Program-made: the position numbers and the translations under genes
From: an uncultured Alistipes sp.
GTDB lineage: Bacteria; Bacteroidota; Bacteroidia; Bacteroidales; Rikenellaceae
Length of the DNA: 64,000 bases
Direction of reading: 5' to 3'
Assembly: GCA_900545315.1 (NCBI GenBank)
Contig: UQYM01000001.1
Location: 1-64,000, forward strand
The notes under the pieces: model-generated
What the model saw: the letters and a program-made list of their open reading frames with translations, nothing else
The model's database searches: none
Told to the model about the DNA's origin: nothing
Shown here: positions 44,448-52,685 of the stretch, one piece after another
Layout: the number at the start of each line of letters is the position of its first letter
How positions within the stretch are numbered: position 1 is the stretch's first letter

Positions 44448-46490
44448 ATGACTATGCAACTACCGAAACATTTGCCCATTGTGGAACAGGACGATTGGCT
44501 CAAGCCGGTCGAAGAGGCCATGATGGGGCGGTATGCCTATTTTCGACGCAGGCTTGAAGATATTGAGCGGGCCGCAGGTTCCATTGTCGATTATGCAAAC
44601 GGCTATCTCTATTTTGGCTTCCAGTATGATCCGATTCGGCGTGGATGGTGGTTCCGGGAGTGGTTGCCGGGAGCGTTTGATGTTTATCTGTTTGGCGACT
44701 TTAACGATTGGCAGCGTACGGAACTGAGACTGGAGAAGGGCGATAACGGCGTCTGGTCGATTTTCTTACCCGATGAGCGGTATGCCGGACGTTTGGTGCA
44801 TGGGTCGCATGTCAAGATGCTTGTACATGGTTTGAATGGCTGGCTCGAACGAATACCGGCCTATATCCGTCGGGTAGTTCAGGATGAGCAGAGCAAAGAT
44901 TTTACCGGCCAGTTGTGGGCTCCGCCTGTGCCGTTTGATTGGGAGGGTGATTGTTTTGACATTGCGTCGCTTGGCACCCTTTACATCTATGAGTGTCATG
45001 TGGGGATGGCTCAGGAAAAGGAGGGTGTGGGAACTTATACCGAGTTTACCGAAAATATTCTGCCCCGTATCAAACAGGATGGTTACAATGTCGTGCAGTT
45101 GATGGCCGTTGCTGAGCATCCCTATTATGGTAGTTTCGGATACCATGTAAGTAATTTCTTTGCCCCCTCCTCTCGATTCGGCACCCCAGAAGAGCTAAAA
45201 GCATTAATTAAACGTGCCCATGAATTGGGTCTGGCTGTGGTGATGGATCTCGTCCAGGCCCATTATGTGAAAAATATCAACGAGGGACTCAACGAGTTGG
45301 ATGGCACCGATCACCTCTATTCGCCTCCGGGGCCGGCTGGTGATCAGCCCTATTGGGATTCTAAACTGTTTGACTATGCGAAACCGGAGGTTGAGCATTT
45401 CTTGTTGTCGAATGTCAAATATTGGCTTGACGAGTTCCATTTCGACGGATTCCGTTTTGATGGGGTGACTTCGATGATCTATACCCATCACGGTTATACG
45501 GAATTCGATTGTCGGGAAAAGTATTTCGACGACGTCAATGGCGATGCGTTGGCCTATTTGACTTTGGCCAATAAACTGGTGCACGATTTCCGTCCGTCAG
45601 CGGTAACAATTGCCGAGGATGTGAGCGGAATGCCCGGCATGTGTGCGCCGGTCGAGGATGGCGGCGTAGGATTCGATTACCGATTGGGAATGGCAGTTCC
45701 CGATTTTTGGATTCGTCTGCTAAAGGAGGTACCCGATGAGGAGTGGAACATCTGGGAGATGTGGCACATGATGGTCGATCGACTGGGGTCTGTTAAGACG
45801 GTAGCTTACTGCGAGTCGCATGATCAGGCTCTGGTGGGAGATAAAACCATTGCCTTCCGGTTGATGGACAAGCAGATGTATACGGATATGAATCGGGCGG
45901 CTGAAAACCTGATTATTGATCGGGGTATGGCGCTGCATAAGATGATCCGCCTCTTTACGATCTCGTTGGCTGGGGAGGCCTACCTCAATTTTATGGGTAA
46001 CGAATTCGGTCATCCCGAATGGATCGATTTTCCGCGAGAGGGGAATGGTTGGAGTTATGCCCATGCACGACGCCAATGGAGCCTCTCGACCAATGGCTTT
46101 TTGCGTTATAGCTTCCTGGGAGCATTCGATCGGGCCATGCTGGAGTTGATGCAACGTTACGATGTACTGGCCAGTGGATTTGCATATAACCATCAGATGG
46201 ATGAAGAGAACAAAACCATTGTATTCAGCCATCGTGGCGATTTGGTCTTCATTTTCAACTGGCACCCGCAGCGCAGTATTCCCGATTATGAGGCCACGGT
46301 TCCGGCTCCGGGCAAATACCGTATTGAGCTCTCATCGGATGAGAAGCGTTTTGGCGGGTATGGTCGTATCGATGAAACGCTCGAGGCCTTCTCTACACCG
46401 CGTAAAGCGGAGGATGGCTCGGTAACCCATTTTATCAAAGTGTATAACCTGAGTCGTGCTGCCTTGGTCCTGAAAAAGGTGGATGAATAA
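44448..46490 (+). CDS. glgB: 1,4-alpha-glucan branching enzyme (GH13)
   Basis: A 680-residue GH13 enzyme of the eukaryote-like branching subfamily, forming alpha-1,6 branches in glycogen. A CBM48-like N-terminal module (WFREWLPGAFDVYLFGDFNDW) precedes the barrel. Conserved regions are VMDLVQAHYVKN (I), FDGFRFDGVTSM with the nucleophile Asp (II), TIAEDVSGMPG with the catalytic Glu (III) and AYCESHDQALVGDK (IV), then NFMGNEFGHPEWIDFPREGN. The start is uncertain: ATG 44448 follows an A-rich stretch and matches family N-termini; ATG 44409 would add 13 residues. No other glycogen gene is adjacent. Confidence 0.93.
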   Translation: MTMQLPKHLPIVEQDDWLKPVEEAMMGRYAYFRRRLEDIERAAGSIVDYANGYLYFGFQYDPIRRGWWFREWLPGAFDVYLFGDFNDWQRTELRLEKGDNGVWSIFLPDERYAGRLVHGSHVKMLVHGLNGWLERIPAYIRRVVQDEQSKDFTGQLWAPPVPFDWEGDCFDIASLGTLYIYECHVGMAQEKEGVGTYTEFTENILPRIKQDGYNVVQLMAVAEHPYYGSFGYHVSNFFAPSSRFGTPEELKALIKRAHELGLAVVMDLVQAHYVKNINEGLNELDGTDHLYSPPGPAGDQPYWDSKLFDYAKPEVEHFLLSNVKYWLDEFHFDGFRFDGVTSMIYTHHGYTEFDCREKYFDDVNGDALAYLTLANKLVHDFRPSAVTIAEDVSGMPGMCAPVEDGGVGFDYRLGMAVPDFWIRLLKEVPDEEWNIWEMWHMMVDRLGSVKTVAYCESHDQALVGDKTIAFRLMDKQMYTDMNRAAENLIIDRGMALHKMIRLFTISLAGEAYLNFMGNEFGHPEWIDFPREGNGWSYAHARRQWSLSTNGFLRYSFLGAFDRAMLELMQRYDVLASGFAYNHQMDEENKTIVFSHRGDLVFIFNWHPQRSIPDYEATVPAPGKYRIELSSDEKRFGGYGRIDETLEAFSTPRKAEDGSVTHFIKVYNLSRAALVLKKVDE

Positions 46491-46721
46491 TCTTGCTAAG
46501 TATACCCCAATTCTCTTGTAACACTCGATTGTTGAATGGTTGTGTCGTGCTTTCAGTGGAGCAGATTCGTCCGGGCACTGATTATGCCCTTGGGGCATGT
46601 ACTGCAAGGTAATGCCTACGAATTTCGTCCCCTTTCTGAAAAGTTAGCCTCGCATTCTCTTGGCTGGAGGGGGCAGGATCGGAGTGATTGATGAATCCGA
46701 GGAACTTTGAGGGTTTCCTCT

Positions 46722-47273
46722 CTATTTGGAATGGTGGGATATGGGGTGAGCTGGATTACCCACATAGATACTGTCTGCCGGGACATCTTTGGTGACAACA
46801 GCGCCTGCTCCGATGACGGAACGTTGGCCAATGGTCACGCCGGGCAGCAGTATTGCTCCGCCACCGATCCAGCAATCATCGCCGATGGTGATCGGTTTGC
46901 AGATTTCGATCGTACGGCGCTCCATATAATCTAGCGGGTGGTGAAAGGTATAGATTTGAACCGACGGTCCGATCAAAACATGGTTGCCAATTCGGATCTG
47001 TGCTCCATCCAGCATGACGCAGTTGTAATTGATAAAGCCACCCTCACCGATATACAGGTTGTATCCGTAGTCACAGAAAAAAGGTGGGCGGATCAAACAT
47101 TGTGCCGAGGCATTGGGGAGCAGCTGATTGAGCAGAGGCCTGTATTGTTCATCTTCCATGGTGCTTGCGTTGAGCTTTTGCAATATACGAGCAGCGTGTG
47201 CTCGCTCTTGAGCCAACGTTTCGTCGTGCGTGTCGAATGGCATACCCGCAATCATTTGCTCTTTCGCAGTCAT
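46722..47273 (-). CDS. maltose/sugar O-acetyltransferase (LbH family)
   Basis: A 183-residue left-handed beta-helix acetyltransferase of the Maa/LacA group. N-terminal MIAGMPFDTHDETLAQERAHA is the maltose-acetyltransferase domain; the hexapeptide repeats follow (DYGYNLYIGEGGFINYNCVMLDGA, IGPSVQIYTFHHPLD with the catalytic His, and ITIGDDCWIGGGAILLPGVTIG). It uses acetyl-CoA to acetylate a sugar. It begins 12 nt after the gtrA-like stop, so it may act with the GT39/GtrA pair on envelope glycans; this is inferred only from position. Confidence 0.92.
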   Translation of the reverse strand: MTAKEQMIAGMPFDTHDETLAQERAHAARILQKLNASTMEDEQYRPLLNQLLPNASAQCLIRPPFFCDYGYNLYIGEGGFINYNCVMLDGAQIRIGNHVLIGPSVQIYTFHHPLDYMERRTIEICKPITIGDDCWIGGGAILLPGVTIGQRSVIGAGAVVTKDVPADSIYVGNPAHPISHHSK

Positions 47274-47285
47274 GGATGTTTAGGC

Positions 47286-47660
47286 TTATGCAGTAAAGGT
47301 GACGAAATAGTTCATAAAAAAATTCCAAATGGTTACCGTGCCGATGGCAAACAGTTTGGATAGGTAAAAGTTCATGCGGGCCCGTTCAGCCAGCAGGTAG
47401 ATGATGCCGTTGTTGATGCCTAATCCGATTAGTGAAATTCCCAAGAAGGTCAGATATTGCTGTGTGATGGCCGGATCGTGACTTGAAAAGGTCCAGATCC
47501 GGTTGAGAATATAGTTGGTTGTGGCTGCGCAGACGAAGCCGGCCGAGTTGGCGAGGTATTTGTTGATACGGGCCTTCTCTTTGAGCAGGTAGGTGATCCC
47601 GAAATCGACGAATACGCCGCTGCCGCCTACAACACAAAATTTGATAAATTGAGCTAACAT
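47286..47660 (-). CDS. GtrA family membrane protein
   Basis: A 124-residue protein with four predicted transmembrane helices, matching GtrA: FIKFCVVGGSGVFVDFGITYLL, AATTNYILNRIWTF and the late FAIGTVTIWNFFMNYFVTF. Family members are proposed to flip undecaprenyl-linked sugars for O-antigen or wall glycosylation. ATG 47660 is chosen over an upstream TTG. It sits between the GT39 gene (40 nt upstream) and the acetyltransferase gene, in one probable operon. Confidence 0.9.
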   Translation of the reverse strand: MLAQFIKFCVVGGSGVFVDFGITYLLKEKARINKYLANSAGFVCAATTNYILNRIWTFSSHDPAITQQYLTFLGISLIGLGINNGIIYLLAERARMNFYLSKLFAIGTVTIWNFFMNYFVTFTA

Positions 47661-47700
47661 GACTTCCTGTTCCAATGAGGGTTAATGGAAGATGGTATTT

Positions 47701-49557
47701 TTATTGTTTTTGAATGACGGTCACCTCTCGCGACTTGTCATTGAACCACGAACATAACGGGGAATCGGTTAACATGATCCCCGCTTCATATTTTTTGTTC
47801 TGGGTTAACGACGGGACCACGGTCTGGACCTGCAGTGTGAGCGAGCCATTGGGCTGAAGCGTACCGCTGTTTCCCAGCTGTACAGGAATGATCTGTACCG
47901 GGGTTGCCACACGTCGCCATACCATATTGACCGTTACCGGCCAGATCCGTTTTTGAATCGACACAGAATCGGACACAACTGCCGAGGTATCTTTAGCCGT
48001 TGAATCAGCATTCAAAACGGCAGATGGGGCTGAGATATTGTTTTCCGAGAGTGCCATCGCGTTATGCTGATCGAATGCCTTCGTAGAGTCGGGTGAAGAC
48101 GCACTGTTGCAGAATCCGTAATAGTAAGGGTAGGGATTGTGCAGGATCAGCGTAAGGTGCAGCGTATCGCCTGGGGCAACCTGTTCCAGAATCCCTTCAG
48201 TTGTGATGGCAATTTTACGCGTCGGAATAAACGGATCGATCACTACGTAGCGGAAAGTTTTTCCATTAGCTAATTGAAGCTCCGAAGCTCCGGCAGTCTG
48301 TTCATTCACCTCTGCTATCACGCCCTGGCCAGCCATTTGGGTGTCGGTGTCGAGCAGTTGGTAATGGCTGGTACGGTAGCTGACGACCGGTTGAGCATAG
48401 CCTGTTTCCCCGGTATAAAAATGGTATTTGGCTGCAGCGGTGTATTTTCCGTCAAAGATGATGGGACGTCCGTTTGCCAGTTGAGCCAACTGACCGTAAC
48501 TGGTTTTATTATCGAAAACCTGGAATTTGATTCCCAGTGGGTTAAAGATCATCTCGACACGTGCCAGCACCACCAGGGCGATCGTAATACTGCAAACCCA
48601 GATGGTGTAGCGTTGTAGCCTTGCGCTTGAACGGATGTAGTAGAATAGCAAGGCAATGATACCGAAAGTTGCCGGAATCTCCCATTGGGGTTGCACGTAA
48701 CCGCGGATGGTCGAGGAGAGAAAGAAGAGTATAAACGCCGCCGCAATGCAACTCAATGCCCGATCGACGGGACGTGCAGCTCTATTTTTCCACCAGGCGA
48801 CCAAAAACAGCGGAAAGAGGAAGGGATTGAAAATAGCAAATAGGTTCAGCAGATATTCAGTGACGAAATTAAATTGAAAATCTCGGTTTCGGCCAACGAG
48901 ATGGTACCGGAAAGAAACCCAATCATGTGCGGATTGCCACCATAAGTGCGGAATGATTAAGATTACCGCTACCAGGCAAGCCACATAAAATTTTGGATTT
49001 TTCAGCAGCTTGAGGTTGGACAGTACGGTAAACAGAAACACCAATGCCCCGTGGTATTTGCTGTAAGCGAGTGCGGCCAGGCAGACTCCCATTAGCAATG
49101 CGGAGATCCAGTCGTTTTTCTCGGTAAAACTTTTGTAGCACCATAAGAAGAGAGCGGTAAAGAGCATCAACGGGCCATCGGGCACGGCAATAAAGCCGTA
49201 AAGTTGCAAAATAGGCATTGCAGCCGAGATCAGCAGGAACAGGGCTCTGTCGCGTATGGTTGGTGTTGCGGGACGAATGATTCGCCACAGTGCATACAGA
49301 TAGATCGGTTGCAGCAGGGTGAAGAAGAAACGTACCCCAAACTCTCCTCCGAAAAAGCTCCCCAGATAGACCAGCAGGGCGGTTACAGGAGGATGATCGA
49401 AATAGCCCCAATCGAGCCTTTGGGCGAACATGTGGTAATAGGCTTCATCATCAGCCAGTTCTGTGAAACCCGCCTGGAGGAGATTGAGCATCCACCACAG
49501 TCCTACCCCCAATCCGATCAATAGGTCGGGGCTTTTAATTTTGCGCAACAGATTCAT
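47701..49557 (-). CDS. GT39-family (ArnT/PMT-like) glycosyltransferase
   Basis: A 618-residue membrane glycosyltransferase using polyprenyl-phosphate sugars. The first periplasmic loop has the catalytic acidic motif ELADDEAYYHMFAQRLDWGYFDHPP, typical of ArnT/dolichyl-phosphate-mannose-dependent enzymes. Around ten hydrophobic segments span residues 1-360. The C-terminal 230 residues are soluble and periplasmic, with an unusual Ser/Ala/Asp-rich stretch near 500-540. It is the first gene of an operon with gtrA and an acetyltransferase. The acceptor (lipid A, protein or glycan) is unknown. Confidence 0.9.
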   Translation of the reverse strand: MNLLRKIKSPDLLIGLGVGLWWMLNLLQAGFTELADDEAYYHMFAQRLDWGYFDHPPVTALLVYLGSFFGGEFGVRFFFTLLQPIYLYALWRIIRPATPTIRDRALFLLISAAMPILQLYGFIAVPDGPLMLFTALFLWCYKSFTEKNDWISALLMGVCLAALAYSKYHGALVFLFTVLSNLKLLKNPKFYVACLVAVILIIPHLWWQSAHDWVSFRYHLVGRNRDFQFNFVTEYLLNLFAIFNPFLFPLFLVAWWKNRAARPVDRALSCIAAAFILFFLSSTIRGYVQPQWEIPATFGIIALLFYYIRSSARLQRYTIWVCSITIALVVLARVEMIFNPLGIKFQVFDNKTSYGQLAQLANGRPIIFDGKYTAAAKYHFYTGETGYAQPVVSYRTSHYQLLDTDTQMAGQGVIAEVNEQTAGASELQLANGKTFRYVVIDPFIPTRKIAITTEGILEQVAPGDTLHLTLILHNPYPYYYGFCNSASSPDSTKAFDQHNAMALSENNISAPSAVLNADSTAKDTSAVVSDSVSIQKRIWPVTVNMVWRRVATPVQIIPVQLGNSGTLQPNGSLTLQVQTVVPSLTQNKKYEAGIMLTDSPLCSWFNDKSREVTVIQKQ

Positions 49558-49579
49558 GCAACAACTTTTTTACCGTTAG

Positions 49580-49587
49580 CAAAGATA
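49580..49587 (-). promoter_or_regulatory. -7 box of the GT39 operon
   Basis: The minus strand reads TATCTTTG 23 nt before the GT39 ATG. It directly follows the terminator of the oxoamine synthase gene, so any -33 element would lie in that hairpin. Confidence 0.5.
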
Positions 49588-49597
49588 GTAAAAAACA

Positions 49598-49628
49598 AAA
49601 GACTGCCGCCTAAAGGGCAGCAGTCTTT
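49598..49628 (-). terminator. terminator of the oxoamine synthase gene
   Basis: Stem of AAAGACTGC-c-GCC with GGC-a-GCAGTCTTT (49598-49610 / 49616-49628), one mismatch, loop TAAAG. The minus strand continues into TGTTTTTT. Confidence 0.75.
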
Positions 49629-49673
49629 GAAAAGTGACGGTCTGCAAGCTGCATGACCGAGAATAGCTTTCTA

Positions 49674-50924
49674 CTATTTGTCCGACATGTCGGGCATCGG
49701 TTTTTTGTAATCGCCGTTGAGCAGTTTCTTGTGGCATTTTTCGAAGCAGTCGAGGGTGTAGTTGACATCTTCGAGCGTATGAGCTGCTGTCGGAATGATG
49801 CGCAGAATAATCTCGCCACGTGGAATAACCGGATAAACGACAACCGAGCAGAAGAGGTTGTAGGTCTCACGCAGATCAACAACAATGTTGCAGGCCTCTT
49901 CGACACCGCCCTTCATATATACCGGAGTAACCGGAGAGAGCGTACCGCCGATATCGAATCCGCGTTCGCGGAAACCGCTCTGCAGAGCCCGAACAATGGT
50001 CCACAGTTTCTCCTGATATTCGGGGTGATTGCGGATCAGATCGAGACGTTTGAGGGCACCCATAACCATCGGCATAGGCAGCGCTTTGGCGTAGGTCTGT
50101 GAGCGCATGTTGTAGCGGAGGTAATCTACGATATATTTTTCTGAAGATACGAAAGCTCCGATACCTGCCATTGATTTGGCAAAGGTGTTGAATAGCACAT
50201 CGACGCCATCGGTAACTCCAAAGTGGCTGGCTGTACCGCGACCGCCTTTACCCATGGTACCGAAACCGTGCGCATCGTCAACCAACAGACGGAAGTTGAA
50301 GTCTTTCTTCATGGCTACGATCTCGTCGAGTTTACCCAGGTCGCCTTTCATGCCGAATACACCTTCGGTGATGACCAGGATACCGCCGCCGGTCTCTTGA
50401 GCTACTTTGGTAGCGTGTTCGAGCTGTTTGCGGCAAGCTGCCATATCGTTGTGCGGATAGACGAAACGTTTACCGGTATGAAGACGCAGACCATCGATAA
50501 TGCAGGCGTGAGCCTCAGAATCATAAACTACTACGTCACGACGGGTCAGCAGGCAGTCGATGATGGAGACCATTCCCTGATAACCGTAGTTAAGCAGGAA
50601 GGCATCGGGTTTGCCGACAAATGCAGCCAGTTCACGTTCGAGTTGTTCGTGCCATTTGGTCTGGCCACTCATCATGCGGGCACCCATCGGAGCGGCCATA
50701 CCAAATTTTGCAGCTGCTTCGGCGTCTGCCTTGCGAACTTCGGGATGGTTAGCCAAACCCAAATAGTTGTTCAAACTCCAGTTCAGGACTTCACGTCCGC
50801 GGAACATCATTCTCGGACCGATTTCACCTTCAAGTTTTGGGAAAGAGAAGTATCCGTGACTCAGTTTCTGATATTGACCGATAGGGCCTCCGGAATTCTC
50901 GTGTATGCGTTCAAAAATATCCAC
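49674..50924 (-). CDS. alpha-oxoamine synthase: serine palmitoyltransferase or cysteate acyltransferase
   Basis: A 416-residue PLP enzyme of the alpha-oxoamine synthase family (SPT, KBL, BioF, CFAT). Seen: WSLNNYLGLANHPEV near the N-terminus, GARMMSGQTKWHEQLE, FLLNYGYQGMVS, VYDSEAHACIIDG, LLVDDAHGFGTMGKGGRG and the PLP-lysine in NTFAKSMAGIGAF. The TFAKS motif and long N-terminus resemble the Bacteroidetes group that includes enzymes condensing an acyl thioester with serine (sphingolipids) or cysteate (sulfonolipids such as capnine/sulfobacin). KBL and BioF are less likely, since no tdh or bio genes are adjacent. Which amino acid is used cannot be decided here. It has its own promoter and terminator. 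Confidence 0.88.
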   Translation of the reverse strand: MDIFERIHENSGGPIGQYQKLSHGYFSFPKLEGEIGPRMMFRGREVLNWSLNNYLGLANHPEVRKADAEAAAKFGMAAPMGARMMSGQTKWHEQLERELAAFVGKPDAFLLNYGYQGMVSIIDCLLTRRDVVVYDSEAHACIIDGLRLHTGKRFVYPHNDMAACRKQLEHATKVAQETGGGILVITEGVFGMKGDLGKLDEIVAMKKDFNFRLLVDDAHGFGTMGKGGRGTASHFGVTDGVDVLFNTFAKSMAGIGAFVSSEKYIVDYLRYNMRSQTYAKALPMPMVMGALKRLDLIRNHPEYQEKLWTIVRALQSGFRERGFDIGGTLSPVTPVYMKGGVEEACNIVVDLRETYNLFCSVVVYPVIPRGEIILRIIPTAAHTLEDVNYTLDCFEKCHKKLLNGDYKKPMPDMSDK

Positions 50925-51010
50925 AACAGTATTAATTAAGGTTAAATATGAATCAATGGAAGACAGGCCGTGAAACTTTTATGAAGTGTTCCATTTGACC
51001 TCAAGTCATG

Positions 51011-51018
51011 CAAATTTA
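51011..51018 (-). promoter_or_regulatory. -7 box of the oxoamine synthase gene
   Basis: The minus strand reads TAAATTTG, a full TAnnTTTG match, giving a leader of about 80 nt before the ATG at 50924. Confidence 0.45.
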
Positions 51019-51222
51019 GGTAATTTTTTGACTCAATGTGGCGTTTCTGATCCATTGAAAGGCACAGAAACAGCAAAATACGTCTTTATACTTATTCGAG
51101 TTTCCGGTCTAAAAAGGCTATGATGCTTTCCGTAAACGAGCAGATTAGTGAGTTTTTCTGAAATGATCGGGCTTTTTTTTCCAAAAAAACAATATATGTT
51201 TTCCCAACTCGTTAAAAATACA

Positions 51223-51230
51223 TAACTTTG
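51223..51230 (+). promoter_or_regulatory. -7 box of the bamD operon
   Basis: TAACTTTG fits TAnnTTTG, 61 nt before the bamD ATG; a -33 TTTG at ideal spacing is not present. Confidence 0.5.
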
Positions 51231-51291
51231 CCCAATCCTCGATTGTAGGGCTTTTTCTGCTGTCTGTGGGTTCGGCTTGAAAGCATTGTGA

Positions 51292-52323
51292 ATGAAGATG
51301 AAACGACTTTTCCCTAAATATCTCGTTCTGTTGGTGGCGTTAGGTTCTGTATCTTGTAGTGCCTTCAACAAGTTGCTTAAGAGTGACGATAACGACAAAA
51401 AATATGCCCGTGCCATTGAGTATTACAACGAGGGCAAGTATGATAAATGTGCCTTGTTGTTGGAGAGTCTTAATCAAGTGTTTGCCGGTACGGAACGGGC
51501 AGATACGTTGGCGTATTATTACGGAGCAGCCCTCTATAAGGATGGTGATTTCGTAACGAGTGGAAAAATTTTTGATGCTTTCCGTCGGACATATACCCGG
51601 AGTCCATTTGTCGAGGATGCGGAGTATATGTATGCGAAGGGGCTGTATTACTCGTCACCTTCGTATAAAAGAGATCAGTCGACGACTCGTCAGGCCATTG
51701 TTGCGATCGATGAGTATTTGAACCGCTATCCCAACAGCACCAAGAAGGAGTCGTTGCAGGAGTGTGTCAAGGATCTGCAGCAGCGGGTTTACGACAAGGC
51801 GATGGAGAATGCCAAATTGTATTATGATATCGGATATTACAATTCGGCCATTGTTGCGTTGCGTAATGCCATTAATACCTATCCCGAAAGTAACCACCGG
51901 GAGTTGCTCTCCTATTTGATTGTACGGTCGCACTATCTTTATGCGAAGAACAGTGTCGAATCGAAGCAGCGGCAGCGTTATATGGATATGCAGGATGCTT
52001 ATTATAGCTTTGTAGCAGAATATCCTGAGAGTCCTTACCGTAAGGAGGCTGATAAAATGCAGGCCGATTCCAAAAAGTTTTTGGAGAAGTTCGATGCCAA
52101 GGAGCAGGCTAAAGAGCATGCCAAGGAGGTTGCTGAGGCTCACAAAAAGGCAAAATTGGAGAAAAAAGGAGGAGATATCAATCCTGATCTAGTGCCTGAT
52201 CTGAACTCATCGAAATCCAAGGGTATCTCTCCGGACGGCATTCTCAATCCTCGTAAATTGAGGAAACAAAATGAATTACAACTTGAAAATAGCACCATAC
52301 AAAATGGAACTCAAGAAAAGTAA
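51292..52323 (+). CDS. bamD: outer-membrane protein assembly factor BamD
   Basis: A 343-residue lipoprotein (343 from ATG 51292; ATG 51298 two codons later is also possible). The signal peptide ends in a lipobox (LGSVSC, Cys near residue 22). TPR-like repeats follow: KYARAIEYYNEGKYDKCALLLESLN, DGDFVTSGKIFDAFRRTY and GYYNSAIVALRNAINTYPES. It supports BamA-dependent insertion of outer-membrane proteins. The C-terminal 100 residues are charged and Lys/Glu-rich. Its last 20 nt overlap rpoZ, giving translational coupling in bamD-rpoZ-coaBC-recN. Confidence 0.93.
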   Translation: MKMKRLFPKYLVLLVALGSVSCSAFNKLLKSDDNDKKYARAIEYYNEGKYDKCALLLESLNQVFAGTERADTLAYYYGAALYKDGDFVTSGKIFDAFRRTYTRSPFVEDAEYMYAKGLYYSSPSYKRDQSTTRQAIVAIDEYLNRYPNSTKKESLQECVKDLQQRVYDKAMENAKLYYDIGYYNSAIVALRNAINTYPESNHRELLSYLIVRSHYLYAKNSVESKQRQRYMDMQDAYYSFVAEYPESPYRKEADKMQADSKKFLEKFDAKEQAKEHAKEVAEAHKKAKLEKKGGDINPDLVPDLNSSKSKGISPDGILNPRKLRKQNELQLENSTIQNGTQEK

Positions 52324-52645
52324 CATTCCCAACAACACCATTACGCGTAAATTGACCGATCTGGACGTGAAGACGGGTAATATCTACGAATCAGTAGTGA
52401 TTATTTCCAAACGGGCCAATCAGATTGCCAGTGAGATCAAACAGGAATTGAATCGCAAATTGGCCGATTTCTCCAGTTCGAACGATTCGTTGGAGGAGAC
52501 CTTCGAGAATCGGGAGCAGATCGAGATCTCGAAATATTACGAGAAGTTGCCCAAACCGACGATCATTGCGACCGAGGAGTTCCTCGCCGGTAAGGTCTAT
52601 TTCCGCGAGAACGAGCCGGAGACCCACCATGCCAAACAGGAGTAG
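52304..52645 (+). CDS. rpoZ: RNA polymerase omega subunit (Bacteroidetes type)
   Basis: A 113-residue RpoZ homologue. Characteristic segments are NIPNNTITRKLTDLD, GNIYESVVIISKRANQIASEIKQELNRKL and FENREQIEISKYYEKLPKPTIIATEEFLAGKVYFR. The ATG at 52304 overlaps the end of bamD by 20 nt; an in-frame ATG at 52271 is further upstream but adds residues not typical of the family. Omega aids assembly of the beta' subunit. The coaBC start follows 40 nt downstream. Confidence 0.92.
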   Translation: MELKKSNIPNNTITRKLTDLDVKTGNIYESVVIISKRANQIASEIKQELNRKLADFSSSNDSLEETFENREQIEISKYYEKLPKPTIIATEEFLAGKVYFRENEPETHHAKQE

Positions 52646-52685
52646 GGTGTCTCCTTGTATTCATCATTGAAACAATGCCTGCCGT

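Larger units (their letters stand above)
50925..51291. other. divergent region, oxoamine synthase / bamD
   Basis: About 370 bases with no supported gene. It holds a minus-strand -7 box at 51011 and a plus-strand -7 box at 51223, plus poly-T and poly-A runs near 51172-51190. Short weak inverted repeats (GTTTCTG/CAGAAAC at 51043-51071) have no clear role. Confidence 0.5.

Noticed and set aside
46584..46598. ATGCCC-TTG-GGGCAT hairpin between glgB and the acetyltransferase gene
   Set aside because: Only 6 bp, 3-nt loop and no T tract; too weak to call a terminator.
49674..50924. Assignment as 2-amino-3-ketobutyrate CoA ligase
   Set aside because: The lysine motif (TFAKSMAGIGAF) differs from the usual KBL type and no threonine dehydrogenase gene is adjacent; left as an oxoamine synthase of uncertain amino-acid substrate.
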